This document shows positions 27,764-36,546 of a DNA stretch of 64,000 nucleotides, in pieces (position 1 is the first letter of the stretch; every line of letters starts with the position of its first letter). This DNA comes from Lentiprolixibacter aurantiacus (GTDB lineage Bacteria > Bacteroidota > Bacteroidia > Flavobacteriales > Flavobacteriaceae). The notes under the pieces were generated by a model, which was not told the origin of the DNA, did no database searches, and worked only from the letters and a program-made list of their open reading frames with translations. The position numbers and the translations under genes are program-made. The stretch is taken from positions 310,001 to 374,000 of the forward strand of contig NZ_JAPFQP010000004.1 of assembly GCF_026241225.1 (NCBI RefSeq). The letters are read 5' to 3'.

Positions 27764-28999
27764 ATGGATAATCTTGTTGAACGCTTCCTCAGCTATGTGA
27801 AAATTGATACCCAGAGCGATCCTTACTCTAACAGCACACCGAGCACCAAAAAACAATGGGACCTGGCTCATAAGCTGGTTACTGAACTCAAAGAAATTGG
27901 AATGCAGGATGTAACGATCGATGACAAAGCCTACATAATGGCCACCCTGCCGGCCAATACAACTGAGGACATCCCGACTATTGGATTCGTCTCGCACTTT
28001 GATACCACCCCTGATTTTTCAGGAACCAATGTCAACCCCCGCATAATCGAAAACTACAATGGAGAAGATATAGTCCTGAATAAGGAAAAGAATATACACC
28101 TGTCCCCGGATGACTTTGAAGACCTCAACCTGTATAAGGGACAGACTCTTATTGTAACTGATGGAACCACTTTACTGGGTGCAGACGATAAGGCAGGTAT
28201 CGCTGAGATTATGACGGCCATGGAGTACCTGATCCAAAACCCCCAGATCAAACATGGTAAAATCCGCGTTGGCTTTACGCCGGACGAGGAAATCGGAAGG
28301 GGAGCCCACCATTTTGATGTGGAAAAATTTGGGGCCGACTGGGCCTATACCATGGATGGCAGCCAGATCGGGGAACTCGAATATGAAAACTTCAATGCCG
28401 CCAGTGCAGTAGTTACAGCCAAAGGTAAAAGTGTACACCCGGGTTATGCCAAAGACAAAATGGTAAATGCCATTGGCCTGCTGCAGGATTTCATGTCAGG
28501 TCTACCCAGGCAGGAAGTTCCCGAACGCACATCGGGCAGAGAGGGGTTTTTCCATATCCATAAAATTAAGGGAAGCATTGAAGATGCCAGCCTGGAAATG
28601 ATCATTCGCGATCACGACAGGGAACGGTTTGAATCGCGCAAACAACATGTGGCCCATTTGGTTGAGGAAATCAATAAGCAAAACCCCGGCTACCTTTCAG
28701 TCAAAATTGAGGATCAGTATTTCAACATGAAAGAAAAAGTAACCCCGGTTATGCATATTGTGGAGATTGCCAAAGCGGCCATGAAGTCATTGGGCATAAC
28801 GCCAATTATAAAACCTATCCGCGGCGGTACCGACGGTTCTCAGCTGAGTTATATGGGCCTTCCCTGCCCAAATATTTTTGCAGGCGGGCATAATTTCCAC
28901 GGAAAGTACGAATACGTGCCCGTGGAGAGCATGGAAAAAGCTGTGGCTACTATTGTAAAGATTTGTGAACTTACCGCTGAAAGAAGCTCCTTATCATGA
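27764..28999 (+). CDS. pepT: Peptidase T (tripeptide aminopeptidase)
   Basis: A 411-residue cytoplasmic M20B zinc peptidase that removes N-terminal residues from tripeptides. It starts [20 protein letters not shown]. Zinc ligands are in [48 protein letters not shown] and, at the C-terminus, [15 protein letters not shown]. The family motif [19 protein letters not shown] is present. Its stop overlaps the next start by four bases (ATGA), so the two are translationally coupled. Confidence 0.97.
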   Translation: MDNLVERFLSYVKIDTQSDPYSNSTPSTKKQWDLAHKLVTELKEIGMQDVTIDDKAYIMATLPANTTEDIPTIGFVSHFDTTPDFSGTNVNPRIIENYNGEDIVLNKEKNIHLSPDDFEDLNLYKGQTLIVTDGTTLLGADDKAGIAEIMTAMEYLIQNPQIKHGKIRVGFTPDEEIGRGAHHFDVEKFGADWAYTMDGSQIGELEYENFNAASAVVTAKGKSVHPGYAKDKMVNAIGLLQDFMSGLPRQEVPERTSGREGFFHIHKIKGSIEDASLEMIIRDHDRERFESRKQHVAHLVEEINKQNPGYLSVKIEDQYFNMKEKVTPVMHIVEIAKAAMKSLGITPIIKPIRGGTDGSQLSYMGLPCPNIFAGGHNFHGKYEYVPVESMEKAVATIVKICELTAERSSLS

Positions 29000-29580
29000 G
29001 CTCGGATAAAATTGAAGCCTACTATTCCCGTGAACACCCTTTTCAAAAAGGGCTGCAGCAATTGCGGGAGATTATCCTTAAAACGGAACTGGAAGAACAA
29101 TTAAAATGGGGTGCCCCGGTATATTCCCTTAACAACAAAAATGTTCTGGGTGTCATGGGCTTTAAAAACCATTTTGGAATATGGTTCTTCAACGGCGTGT
29201 TTCTTTCTGACCCACTGGGTGTGCTCCAAAATGCACAGCAGGAAAAGACCAGAGCCATGAGGCAGTGGAGGTTTTCCAGGAATGAAGGCATCGACACCAC
29301 TGCTGTTTTGAGCTATGTAGAGGAAGCCATAGCCAACCAGAAGAAAGGCCTGAAGTTAAGCCCGGAACGCAAAAAGGAGGTTGAAATCCCCATGCTTCTG
29401 CAGACCGCACTCAAAGACCCCAGGCTAAAAAAGGCCTTTGAAAGCCTCACTCAAGGGAGGCAGCGTGAGTATTGCGAGTATATTAACAGCGCCAGGCAGG
29501 AAAAAACCAAACATTCACGCATTGAGAAAATCTTTCCCATGATCCTGCAGGGTAAAGGCCTGAACGATCACTACCGTTAA
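28996..29580 (+). CDS. YdeI/OmpD-associated, DUF1801-type protein
   Basis: A 194-residue soluble protein coupled to pepT by an ATGA overlap. The first 110 residues follow the DUF1801 pattern (LRELI-like helix, [35 protein letters not shown]). The second part, with [19 protein letters not shown] and [20 protein letters not shown], is the YdeI C-terminal motif. The family has been linked to bacteriocin or antimicrobial-peptide tolerance in enterobacteria; that role is not shown for this protein. Confidence 0.85.
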   Translation: MSSDKIEAYYSREHPFQKGLQQLREIILKTELEEQLKWGAPVYSLNNKNVLGVMGFKNHFGIWFFNGVFLSDPLGVLQNAQQEKTRAMRQWRFSRNEGIDTTAVLSYVEEAIANQKKGLKLSPERKKEVEIPMLLQTALKDPRLKKAFESLTQGRQREYCEYINSARQEKTKHSRIEKIFPMILQGKGLNDHYR

Positions 29581-29593
29581 TAATATTAGAAAA

Positions 29594-29622
29594 CAAAAAA
29601 CACCGGCTCAGGCCGGTGTTTA
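29594..29622 (-). terminator. Terminator of the DUF1573-yajC operon
   Basis: CACCGG-CTCAGG-CCGGTG (29601-29618). On the minus strand it is followed by a T-rich run; on the plus strand it can also serve the pepT operon. Confidence 0.8.
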
Positions 29623-29642
29623 TATTTGTTGTAATGCCAATT

Positions 29643-29930
29643 TTACTTCGCCTTGGGTGGGTTTAATTTCTTGCTCATCTCCAACGAAATAGCGGAACGA
29701 TCAAATTTTAACTTTCCAGCCATCGTTTCAATAACACAGGAAAAATCTTTGTCATTAACCTCTACCACCTTGCCATGAAGACCACTCTTGGTGATGATCT
29801 TATCACCCTTTTTGAGGGCTTCCGCAAACTTCTTTTCTTCTTTCTGACGTTTTACCTGAGGGCGAATCATAAAAAAATAAGCCACCACAAAAATGAGTAA
29901 TAAGGGCAGAAATTGTCCTAAACCTTCCAT
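29643..29930 (-). CDS. yajC: Preprotein translocase subunit YajC
   Basis: A 95-residue single-span membrane protein associated with SecDF. It opens with a hydrophobic segment (FLPLLLIFVVAYFFMIRPQ) and the family motif RPQVKRQKEEKKFAEALKKG, followed by GDKIITKSGLHGKVVEV. It lies 22 bases after the DUF1573 lipoprotein gene on the same strand and is followed by a terminator, so the two form an operon. Confidence 0.95.
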   Translation of the reverse strand: MEGLGQFLPLLLIFVVAYFFMIRPQVKRQKEEKKFAEALKKGDKIITKSGLHGKVVEVNDKDFSCVIETMAGKLKFDRSAISLEMSKKLNPPKAK

Positions 29931-29952
29931 TGTCTGGTATTTATGGGTTGTT

Positions 29953-30435
29953 TTATTTTACAGGACCGAGGGTTGATGCCGACGTACTGCTCTTAGGGGT
30001 TACAAAAGCTTTGATTCTGAGCATTTCAGAACCTTTTGCAGTGTTGGCCGAAACCGTAATGGTCTTGGTAACCTGATTTTGTCCGGAACCATTGAATCTT
30101 ACCAGCATTTCTCCGGATTGCCCGGGTTCAATGGGTGTATTCTTTGGATATTCAGGAACAGTACAACCACAGCTGCTGGTGGCATTGGTAATGATCAATG
30201 GAGCATTACCTGTATTGGTAAATGTAAATACGGTTTCCTGAGGAGCACCCTGCTCAATGACACCGAAATCGTGTTCTGCTTTGTCAAATGACATCACAGG
30301 CAGATTTTTGGAAACGGCGTCCCTTTCTGCAGCAACTTCTACGTTTGAAGCATTGATTTTTTCAGATGCTTTTTCTTTACATGAAACCAGGGTCAGTGCA
30401 GCCACAAGGCTGATCGATAAAAGAATTCTTTTCAT
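29953..30435 (-). CDS. DUF1573 lipoprotein
   Basis: A 160-residue lipoprotein with lipobox (LTLVSCKEK, Cys at about 19) and a DUF1573 beta-sandwich: DKAEHDFGVIEQGAPQETVF, FTNTGNAPLIITNATSSCGC, then VRFNGSGQNQ. The SCGCT motif is diagnostic for the family and may bind metal or form a disulfide. It is probably anchored in a membrane and exposed to the periplasm. Its pairing with yajC and nusB is usual in flavobacteria as I recall. The promoter is at 30460-30467. Confidence 0.9.
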   Translation of the reverse strand: MKRILLSISLVAALTLVSCKEKASEKINASNVEVAAERDAVSKNLPVMSFDKAEHDFGVIEQGAPQETVFTFTNTGNAPLIITNATSSCGCTVPEYPKNTPIEPGQSGEMLVRFNGSGQNQVTKTITVSANTAKGSEMLRIKAFVTPKSSTSASTLGPVK

Positions 30436-30459
30436 TATGTGAAGCGATTAAATTTTGGG

Positions 30460-30467
30460 CAAAATTA
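30460..30467 (-). promoter_or_regulatory. -7 element (TAATTTTG)
   Basis: An exact TAnnTTTG match on the minus strand, 24 nt before the ATG at 30435. Confidence 0.55.
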
Positions 30468-30479
30468 CGGAATATTTGC

Positions 30480-31424
30480 TTACAACAAGCCCCTACCTGT
30501 TTTTTTGAGTTTTCCGGCAGCCTTGTATTCCCTGACCAGTTTATCCAAAACACCGTTTATAAAGATGCTGCTTTTGGGTGTGGAATACTCTTTGGCAATT
30601 TCCAGATACTCGTTTAAAGTCACCCGCTCAGGAATCGATGCAAAGTGAAGCAACTCGCATATAGCCATTTTAAGCAGGATGGCATCTATTTCTGCTATTC
30701 GGTCCTTATCCCAATTAGGGGTCTTATCTACAATTTCCTTTTCAAAAGCTGAGTTGTGCAGCAGGGTTTTGGCCAGTAAATCCCTTGCAAAATCCAAATC
30801 ATCTGAATCCTTCAACAATCTGGGGAGTAAATAGGATTTGGGCTCATCAGGAGTCATCTTCCTGAGCTTCTTTACTATAAAGGTGTTCACCAATGGGATA
30901 TCGTCAACCCAGGTCAGCTTATCGTCCTCCAATAGTTCATATACCTTATCATTAGGAGCTATCAGTTGCCTGTACAAAGCAATCAAAAATTCCCTGTCCT
31001 GCTCGTAAGAGCTCCCTTCAGTCTGCATGTATTCCTGGTATAAATCACTGCCCTCAATGTCTTTGTAGAGCAGGCTGATATAGTCTTCATGCAGGTACCA
31101 CAGGTTAAGCTTTCGCTTTTTTAATTCCTTTTCAAAAAGCTCATTATCAACAATTTGTTGTAACAATTGATTTTCCAGGAATTTCTTGGAGTTGGGATAA
31201 GGACTCTCAGCAGCCAGGTATTTCTTTGAAGTGTGCTCCACATGCCGTTTAGCCAGGGCATGCAATTCGCGAAAAACACTTATAAGCAAAAGGTAAAGTG
31301 TAAAGGTATTGTCTATGCTTACCTTAAGGAACTTCTGCTGTTTTTCCAGAGAATCGTCCTTAGACTGGATTAATGCATATATGCATTGCATAACCTTGAT
31401 GCGCAATTGCCTTCTTGTTAGCAT
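30480..31424 (-). CDS. nusB: Transcription antitermination factor NusB, long form
   Basis: A 314-residue protein. It is about twice the length of the Escherichia protein, which is normal for Bacteroidota, where a helical N-terminal extension precedes the NusB fold. The start MLTRRQLRIKVMQCIYAL and the C-terminal FEKEIVDKTPNWDKDRIAEIDAILLKMAICELLHF and PERVTLNEYLEIAKEYSTPKSSIFINGVLDKL segments are diagnostic. With NusE it binds boxA RNA and promotes antitermination of rRNA operons. Confidence 0.93.
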   Translation of the reverse strand: MLTRRQLRIKVMQCIYALIQSKDDSLEKQQKFLKVSIDNTFTLYLLLISVFRELHALAKRHVEHTSKKYLAAESPYPNSKKFLENQLLQQIVDNELFEKELKKRKLNLWYLHEDYISLLYKDIEGSDLYQEYMQTEGSSYEQDREFLIALYRQLIAPNDKVYELLEDDKLTWVDDIPLVNTFIVKKLRKMTPDEPKSYLLPRLLKDSDDLDFARDLLAKTLLHNSAFEKEIVDKTPNWDKDRIAEIDAILLKMAICELLHFASIPERVTLNEYLEIAKEYSTPKSSIFINGVLDKLVREYKAAGKLKKTGRGLL

Positions 31425-31461
31425 GTGAAAAGAACTTTAGCCTGTTTGCTGTTATCAGCGA

Positions 31462-31469
31462 CAAAAATA
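31462..31469 (-). promoter_or_regulatory. -7 element (TATTTTTG) of nusB
   Basis: An exact TAnnTTTG match on the minus strand, 37 nt before the nusB ATG. Confidence 0.5.
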
Positions 31470-31529
31470 ACAATCCTGCCCGAATGGATTGTATTTTGCA
31501 TCACAATATTCTTATCACTTTTCTAACAC

Positions 31530-31557
31530 TTGGTTCCGGAACTAACACCTATATTTG
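31530..31557 (+). promoter_or_regulatory. Full promoter TTG-N17-TATATTTG
   Basis: TTG at 31530-31532 and TATATTTG at 31550-31557 with 17-bp spacing, 32 nt before the ATG at 31590. This is the best two-part match in the window and shows that the in-frame TTG at 31530 is promoter, not start. Confidence 0.65.
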
Positions 31558-31589
31558 CCGGGATAGCGGTCCACTCCTGCCAAACTCAG

Positions 31590-33344
31590 ATGAAAGAACT
31601 CAAGCACCTCAATAAATATTTCCGCAAATACGGGCTCAAATTGTTTATTGGGATAATTATCACCATCATTGCCAGGGTTTTCCAATTGGTTATGCCCTCT
31701 TATGTAAAAAACTCTATTGAGGTAGTTGAGCAATTCATCCGTGGGGAAATAGCCGAATCTGCTGCCCGCAACCTGTTGCTCGAATATATACTTATAATTG
31801 TGGGCGCCGCACTCTTATCCGGATTTTTCACCTTCCTGATGAGGCAAACCATCATCAATGTTTCCCGCTATATCGAATTCGATCTGAAAAATGAGGTTTA
31901 CGACCATTATCAGGTTCTCAACCTGGATTTTTATAAAAGAAATCGTACGGGTGACCTGATGAATCGCATAAGTGAAGATGTTACCCAGGTTCGCATGTAT
32001 GCCGGGCCGGCCATCATGTATGGGATACAGACGCTTACACTATTTGTATGCCTAATACCACTAATGTTCATCAAAGCCCCAACCATTGCTTTCTATGCCC
32101 TGGTGCCACTACCTGTCCTCTCCATACTCATTTATCAGATCAGTCGGATAATTCATAAGAGGAGCACGGTGGTACAGGAGTTCCTGTCCAGGCTATCGAC
32201 CTTTGCACAGGAATCCTTTTCCGGTGTATCCGTAATCAAGGCATATAACCTGGAACCACAATTGAATGGGGAAATGGGCACCCTTGCACACGAAGGAAAA
32301 GACAAGAGCATGGATCTGGCCAAGGTGAATGCGTGGTTCTTCCCCCTGATGATTTTGCTCATTGGGATCTCCAACCTGTGTGTGATCTATGTGGGCGGAC
32401 AACAATACCTCAGCGGGGAAATAGCCACTTTTGGGATCATCGCCGAGTTTATCCTGTACGTAAACATGCTTACCTGGCCTGTAGCCATTGTAGGATGGCT
32501 GACCTCGATTGTTCAGCGGGCTGAGGCCTCCCAGAAAAGAATTAACGAATTCCTGAAAATTGAACCGGAAATCCAGAATGAGGTTGAAGGGCATACCCCA
32601 ATTCAGGGACAGGTTGAATTTGACAAGGTTTCATTCACCTATTCAGACACCAACATTGAAGCACTCAAGGAAGTTTCCTTCCGTGTAAATGCCGGAGAAA
32701 CCGTCGCTATCCTGGGTAAGACCGGATCGGGAAAATCTACCGTTCTCGAACTTATCACACGCCTTTATGACACCACTTCAGGAGAAATACGCATAGACGG
32801 TGTACCCATCAGGCAATTAAACCTCAAGGACCTGAGATCGTCCATAGGGACGGTTCCGCAGGATGCATTCCTGTTCTCGGACTCCATAAGGAACAATATC
32901 AAGTTCGGAAAAGAAGAAGCCAGTGAGGAAGAACTGATAGATGTTGCTAAAAAGGCCGTTGTGCACAACAATATCATGGGGTTTTCGAAAACCTATGATA
33001 CCGTACTTGGAGAAAGGGGTATTACCCTGAGTGGAGGGCAAAAGCAGCGGGTTTCAATAGCCCGTGCACTTTTAAGGGACCCGGAAATATACCTTTTTGA
33101 CGACTGCCTTTCTGCGGTAGATACGGAAACAGAAGAAGAAATCCTCAGCAACCTGAAAAAGGCCTCAAGGAACCGGACCACATTTATTGTGAGCCACCGG
33201 GTATCATCGGCCAAAAACGCAGATAGGATCATAGTGCTTGAAGACGGACAGATTTTACAGGAAGGAACGCACGATCTGTTAGTAGAACAGGAGGGTTATT
33301 ACAAAGAGCTTTACATGCACCAGTTATCAGAGAAAGAAACATAG
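31590..33344 (+). CDS. MsbA-type ABC exporter (fused permease and ATPase)
   Basis: A 584-residue half-transporter. Six membrane helices fill about residues 1-320 (RYGLKLF-like start, then LFIGIIITIIARVFQLVMP), followed by an ATPase with Walker A ILGKTGSGKST, Q-loop in GTVPQDAFLFSDS, signature TLSGGQKQR, Walker B YLFDDCLSAVDTET and switch His in IVSHRVSSA. The Walker B is followed by Asp rather than the usual catalytic Glu (LFDDC), a variation seen in some heterodimeric exporters, so a partner or altered hydrolysis is possible. It probably exports lipids or drugs. Confidence 0.93.
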   Translation: MKELKHLNKYFRKYGLKLFIGIIITIIARVFQLVMPSYVKNSIEVVEQFIRGEIAESAARNLLLEYILIIVGAALLSGFFTFLMRQTIINVSRYIEFDLKNEVYDHYQVLNLDFYKRNRTGDLMNRISEDVTQVRMYAGPAIMYGIQTLTLFVCLIPLMFIKAPTIAFYALVPLPVLSILIYQISRIIHKRSTVVQEFLSRLSTFAQESFSGVSVIKAYNLEPQLNGEMGTLAHEGKDKSMDLAKVNAWFFPLMILLIGISNLCVIYVGGQQYLSGEIATFGIIAEFILYVNMLTWPVAIVGWLTSIVQRAEASQKRINEFLKIEPEIQNEVEGHTPIQGQVEFDKVSFTYSDTNIEALKEVSFRVNAGETVAILGKTGSGKSTVLELITRLYDTTSGEIRIDGVPIRQLNLKDLRSSIGTVPQDAFLFSDSIRNNIKFGKEEASEEELIDVAKKAVVHNNIMGFSKTYDTVLGERGITLSGGQKQRVSIARALLRDPEIYLFDDCLSAVDTETEEEILSNLKKASRNRTTFIVSHRVSSAKNADRIIVLEDGQILQEGTHDLLVEQEGYYKELYMHQLSEKET

Positions 33345-33421
33345 AAAAAGTTGCTGAATACGCTTTTTTTTTACATTTTTGAGCTGATCAAGATTGAAAA
33401 TACTAACCAGAACAACCCGAA

Positions 33422-33793
33422 ATGAGTGATAAAGAAATCATGGATCAGGAAGAAATTCACTCCAAAGTCCTAAGAGCAGGCAGACGCACATACTTTTTCG
33501 ATGTCAGAAGCACAAAAGCCGGAGACTATTACCTCACTATAACGGAAAGCAAAAAATTCACCCACGAAGACGGTTCATTTCACTATAAAAAACACAAGAT
33601 CTACCTCTACAAGGAAGATTTCGAGGCTTTCCGGGAAATCATGGAGGAAATGATGGATTATATCATTGATGAAAAGGGCCTTGAGGTAATTTCTGAAAGA
33701 CATCAGAAAGATTTTAAGAAGGAAGACGTAAAATCCAATGGAGAGATGAAATCCCCCGAGAATTTTACGGATCTGGATTTCGACGATATTTAA
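33422..33793 (+). CDS. DUF3276/PUR-family nucleic-acid-binding protein
   Basis: A 123-residue protein of the bacterial PUR-alpha-like family restricted largely to Bacteroidota and spirochaetes. The PUR repeat is visible: SKVLRAGRRTYFFDVRSTKA, DYYLTITESKKFT, then HKIYLYKEDFEAFREIMEEM. Members bind single-stranded nucleic acid as dimers. The C-terminal 25 residues are acidic and disordered-looking (FTDLDFDDI). It is followed by a strong terminator. Confidence 0.9.
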   Translation: MSDKEIMDQEEIHSKVLRAGRRTYFFDVRSTKAGDYYLTITESKKFTHEDGSFHYKKHKIYLYKEDFEAFREIMEEMMDYIIDEKGLEVISERHQKDFKKEDVKSNGEMKSPENFTDLDFDDI

Positions 33794-33816
33794 TCGCCTA
33801 GCACAAAAAAAAGTTG

Positions 33817-33848
33817 ACGGTCTTCTATACAGGAGACCGTTTTCTCTT
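33817..33848 (+). terminator. Terminator of the DUF3276 gene
   Basis: ACGGTCT (33817-33823) pairs with AGACCGT (33834-33840), followed by TTTTCTCTT. Confidence 0.8.
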
Positions 33849-33864
33849 ATGCATAAAATGTTAT

Positions 33865-33880
33865 GGAATACATGTATTCC
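33865..33880. promoter_or_regulatory. Perfect 16-bp palindrome
   Basis: GGAATACATGTATTCC is fully self-complementary, between the terminator at 33817 and the stop of the minus-strand acyltransferase at 33920. It may be an operator or a protein-binding site; no regulator gene is adjacent. Confidence 0.4.
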
Positions 33881-33919
33881 GGGAAGAATATGATTTCCGA
33901 GGTATAATTCCTAACACTT

Positions 33920-34972
33920 TCAGTTCTCCCTCACAACTTTTATATAGACCTGATTGACACCGAAATGCAAAGCGATCAGGGTCAAAGCCTGTGCATATCC
34001 CCAAAGGGAACTGATAAGGAAAAAGCAAATCAGATATACTAAAGGATATATCATAAGGGCATAGGCAAACCGAAATGTACTGTTAAACTCCGGCTCGGGA
34101 ACCAATCGGTTCTTTATCCAAAACCACGGGATCACCAATGGGAAATTGAACAGGTAAAAAATAAGCCTGAGTATTCCCGTACGCCTTTTTTTTACCATCT
34201 CATCTGGGAAATCGACCATATTCTCCGTGAAGCCGGCAATTGCCTGATTTGCCTTTTCAGGATCCTGGAAATCAATTCCCCTTGAAATCAGATAAGCAAT
34301 AAATTGTTCGTATTTTTTATCTTCAGGCACATGCGTGGTAAGGGTCTGCAATTGCTGACTTACTTCATTCCTGATCCGAAATACCGAATTACGCGGGTCC
34401 CGGGCATCATAAAGTGGCAACAAAGGAAAAGCCCTGCCATAGTACAGAGAAGTAAGATCCGGAAATTGTGCTGCCCTGAGGTAATTAACCCCCACCGGAA
34501 GCAGGAATATTTCCTGTCCGTTGCACAGTTCCACAGCCTGGAAGAGGATACGGGTAAATCCTTTGCTCAGGGGACGTACGCGTCGGTCCAGATGATGGTT
34601 CGCCTCCGGGAATATTACTACAGCCTCCCCCTGGCACAGCAACTCGGCACATTTTTGAAATATTGCTTCATTCCTGCTAAGGGTATGCCTCCCATCTCTT
34701 ATCCGATAGACAGGTAACATATGAAAGAATGAAAAAAGGGAGCGAAAGAGCCTGTTCGAAAATACATCTGATCGGGTCAAAAAATATGGCTTTCTCCGGC
34801 AGTTAACGGCAATTAGAAGAGCATCGAGCAGTGCATTTTGATGATTGGGCAAAAACATTAAAGGTCCCTTTTCGGGGATACCATCCAGCCCATGCAAATT
34901 AATCCTGCCAAAATAGCAGTGCAGTGCAGTCCTCATGAATATTCTCGCTATCTGATAAATGAACTTCCTCAA
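33920..34972 (-). CDS. PlsC-like acyltransferase, second copy
   Basis: A 350-residue acyltransferase paralogous to the one at 12572-13906. Block I is NHQNALLDALLIA, again with five residues between His and Asp. The phosphate-binding block reads FPEANHH, with Ala in place of the usual Gly. The C-terminal part has two hydrophobic stretches (LRLIFYLFNFPLVIPWFW and LMIYPLVYLICFFLI). It probably acylates a glycerophospholipid precursor or another lipid at the inner membrane; which substrate each copy uses is unknown. Confidence 0.83.
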   Translation of the reverse strand: MRKFIYQIARIFMRTALHCYFGRINLHGLDGIPEKGPLMFLPNHQNALLDALLIAVNCRRKPYFLTRSDVFSNRLFRSLFSFFHMLPVYRIRDGRHTLSRNEAIFQKCAELLCQGEAVVIFPEANHHLDRRVRPLSKGFTRILFQAVELCNGQEIFLLPVGVNYLRAAQFPDLTSLYYGRAFPLLPLYDARDPRNSVFRIRNEVSQQLQTLTTHVPEDKKYEQFIAYLISRGIDFQDPEKANQAIAGFTENMVDFPDEMVKKRRTGILRLIFYLFNFPLVIPWFWIKNRLVPEPEFNSTFRFAYALMIYPLVYLICFFLISSLWGYAQALTLIALHFGVNQVYIKVVREN

Positions 34973-35074
34973 TTAGATGGAACGTTTTAGTACGGGGATC
35001 AAGCCAGGGGCATCCCCCCTTTTTAATAAAAATACCACTAACTTTACAATTGCTGCTCATTCAAAAAATAGAAA

Positions 35075-35629
35075 ATGGCTCGTACCCCCAGCAACATGCT
35101 ACCCCTAGGGACCAAGGCACCTGATTTTAAGCTGATTGACACTGTTACGGATAATATCCTATCCCTGGAGGAAATTAAGGGATCACAGGGTACCGTGATA
35201 ATGTTCATATGCAACCATTGTCCGTTTGTAATTCACGTCAATGAACAACTGGTTACCCTGGCCCGGATATATCAGGCTCAGGGGATCGGATTTGCAGCCA
35301 TATCGAGCAATGATGTCGTCAACTATCCTCAGGACTCCCCTGATCTGATGAAAAAAACGGCACAACGCCTGGGATACCCCTTTCCCTACCTGTATGACGA
35401 AACCCAGGAAGTGGCGCGGTCTTATGATGCGGCCTGCACGCCGGATTTTTATCTTTTTGACAGTAACCTGTCCCTGGTATACCGGGGTCAACTCGATGAT
35501 TCCAGACCTGGTAACGGAATTCCTGTTAGCGGCTCGGACCTTCGCTCCGCATTGGATCAGCTGCTAAATGGAGAAAAGGTGAGCGAAAAGCAAAAGCCCA
35601 GTATTGGGTGTAATATCAAATGGAAATAA
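35075..35629 (+). CDS. Thioredoxin-family protein (AhpC/TSA-like)
   Basis: A 184-residue cytoplasmic protein with PLGTKAPDFKLIDTVTDN, the conserved FICNHCPFVIHV motif at about residues 46-57 (Cys-x-x-Cys within CNHC) and cis-Pro in TPDFYLFDS. This is a separate branch of the redoxin superfamily with CNHCPF in place of CGPC. It is probably a thiol oxidoreductase or peroxidase; the reductant is unknown. The next gene follows 12 bases downstream, so cotranscription is likely. Confidence 0.88.
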   Translation: MARTPSNMLPLGTKAPDFKLIDTVTDNILSLEEIKGSQGTVIMFICNHCPFVIHVNEQLVTLARIYQAQGIGFAAISSNDVVNYPQDSPDLMKKTAQRLGYPFPYLYDETQEVARSYDAACTPDFYLFDSNLSLVYRGQLDDSRPGNGIPVSGSDLRSALDQLLNGEKVSEKQKPSIGCNIKWK

Positions 35630-35641
35630 AAATAATTTGCA

Positions 35642-36175
35642 ATGGATAACCACCGGATTAAAATTATCCCGGTTGGGCCGGAGCATTACGAAACCTATAT
35701 CCGGGTAGGGCGTAAATCGTATTCACAACACTACCTTCATCTATGGAAAGAACGGGACCCCAGCCCCTATTTTGAAAAAAGCTTCCATAAACGTGCCGTA
35801 AAAAAAGAATGGGAAGATCCCGATTGCCTGCTGTTCCTCATATATGTTACGGGCAGCCCTGCCGGCATTCTCAAAATAGTGCTGAATAAAGCCATGCCTT
35901 TGGCCTCTATTTCAGATTGCCTCTTCCTGGAAAGGATTTACCTACTAAAGGAATTCAGCGGACAGGGCGTTGGGACCTATGCACTAGGGTTTGTGGAACG
36001 GCTGTGCAGGAAATATTACAAGAACTACATTTGGCTGGAAAGCATGCAAAAAGGAAAAGCTATAGAATTCTACAAGCAGAATGGTTTCAACATAACGGGA
36101 GAAAAGCAACTCAGTTTTCCCGGCCTGGTAGAATCCGAAAGACCGATGTACATAATGGGCAAAAAACTAGTATAA
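35642..36175 (+). CDS. GNAT acetyltransferase
   Basis: A 177-residue acetyl-CoA-dependent acetyltransferase. The acetyl-CoA loop is in YLLKEFSGQGVGTYALGF, followed by YIWLESMQKGKAIEFYKQNG and FNITGEKQLSF, the usual motif A and B order. The substrate is unknown. It lies 12 bases after the thioredoxin-family gene, which suggests a two-gene operon ending at the terminator at 36323. Confidence 0.88.
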   Translation: MDNHRIKIIPVGPEHYETYIRVGRKSYSQHYLHLWKERDPSPYFEKSFHKRAVKKEWEDPDCLLFLIYVTGSPAGILKIVLNKAMPLASISDCLFLERIYLLKEFSGQGVGTYALGFVERLCRKYYKNYIWLESMQKGKAIEFYKQNGFNITGEKQLSFPGLVESERPMYIMGKKLV

Positions 36176-36437
36176 AGCAGGCCCGATCTTCCAGGATTTT
36201 TCAATAGCCTATTTAATAGGATCTGATGCTTCGGTTTCCATGTAATAAATGTAGGGAACACCAAATTATCTAAACAATCCCATACCCCCCGGAATTACGC
36301 CTTCTTAGGGCCGGTAATTAATAAAATACCCTGCTTCGAAATGAAACAGGGTATTTTAACAATTAACCGGTAGGGTATAAGCAGTTCTGGCTGTTATCTA
36401 ATTAAAAAGGGCAAATAAGGATCTAAAAACAATTATT
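36176..36437. other. Gap between the GNAT gene and the microprotein ORF
   Basis: It holds only the bidirectional hairpin at 36323-36357. No gene of 30 codons or more is supported on either strand, and no exact TAnnTTTG element was found. Confidence 0.5.
36323..36357. terminator. Bidirectional terminator
   Basis: AAAATACCCTG (36323-36333) pairs with CAGGGTATTTT (36347-36357); the A/T arms give a T-run in both directions. It ends the thioredoxin-GNAT unit on the plus strand. Confidence 0.75.
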
Positions 36438-36521
36438 ATGAATGTATTTTTCGGTGTTTTGATCGGTCTGGTAGCTCTTAATATGCTTTTACTGGCAATC
36501 AGCTACCGCCAACTTAAATAG
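36438..36521 (+). CDS. 27-residue membrane microprotein
   Basis: The ORF starts MNVFFGVLIGLVALNMLLLA, a single hydrophobic helix with a central Asn, and ends SYRQLK with a positive tail, so the N-terminus is probably outside. Its first 22 residues match the N-terminus of the 58-residue protein at 52148-52324 position by position (M-x-[VI]-F-F ... L-[VI]-x-[LV]-N-x-x-L-L ... S). That match and the lack of another gene support it as real. Expression is unproven. Confidence 0.5.
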   Translation: MNVFFGVLIGLVALNMLLLAISYRQLK

Positions 36522-36546
36522 GTTGTAAATTGCCTTAAGTGGTTTT

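Noticed and set aside
27596-27997. 133-codon minus-strand frame across the pepT 5' end
   Set aside because: It lies opposite the real pepT reading frame and has no family pattern.
30480-31424. NusB fused to an extra enzyme because of its length
   Set aside because: The long helical N-terminal extension is normal for Bacteroidota NusB.
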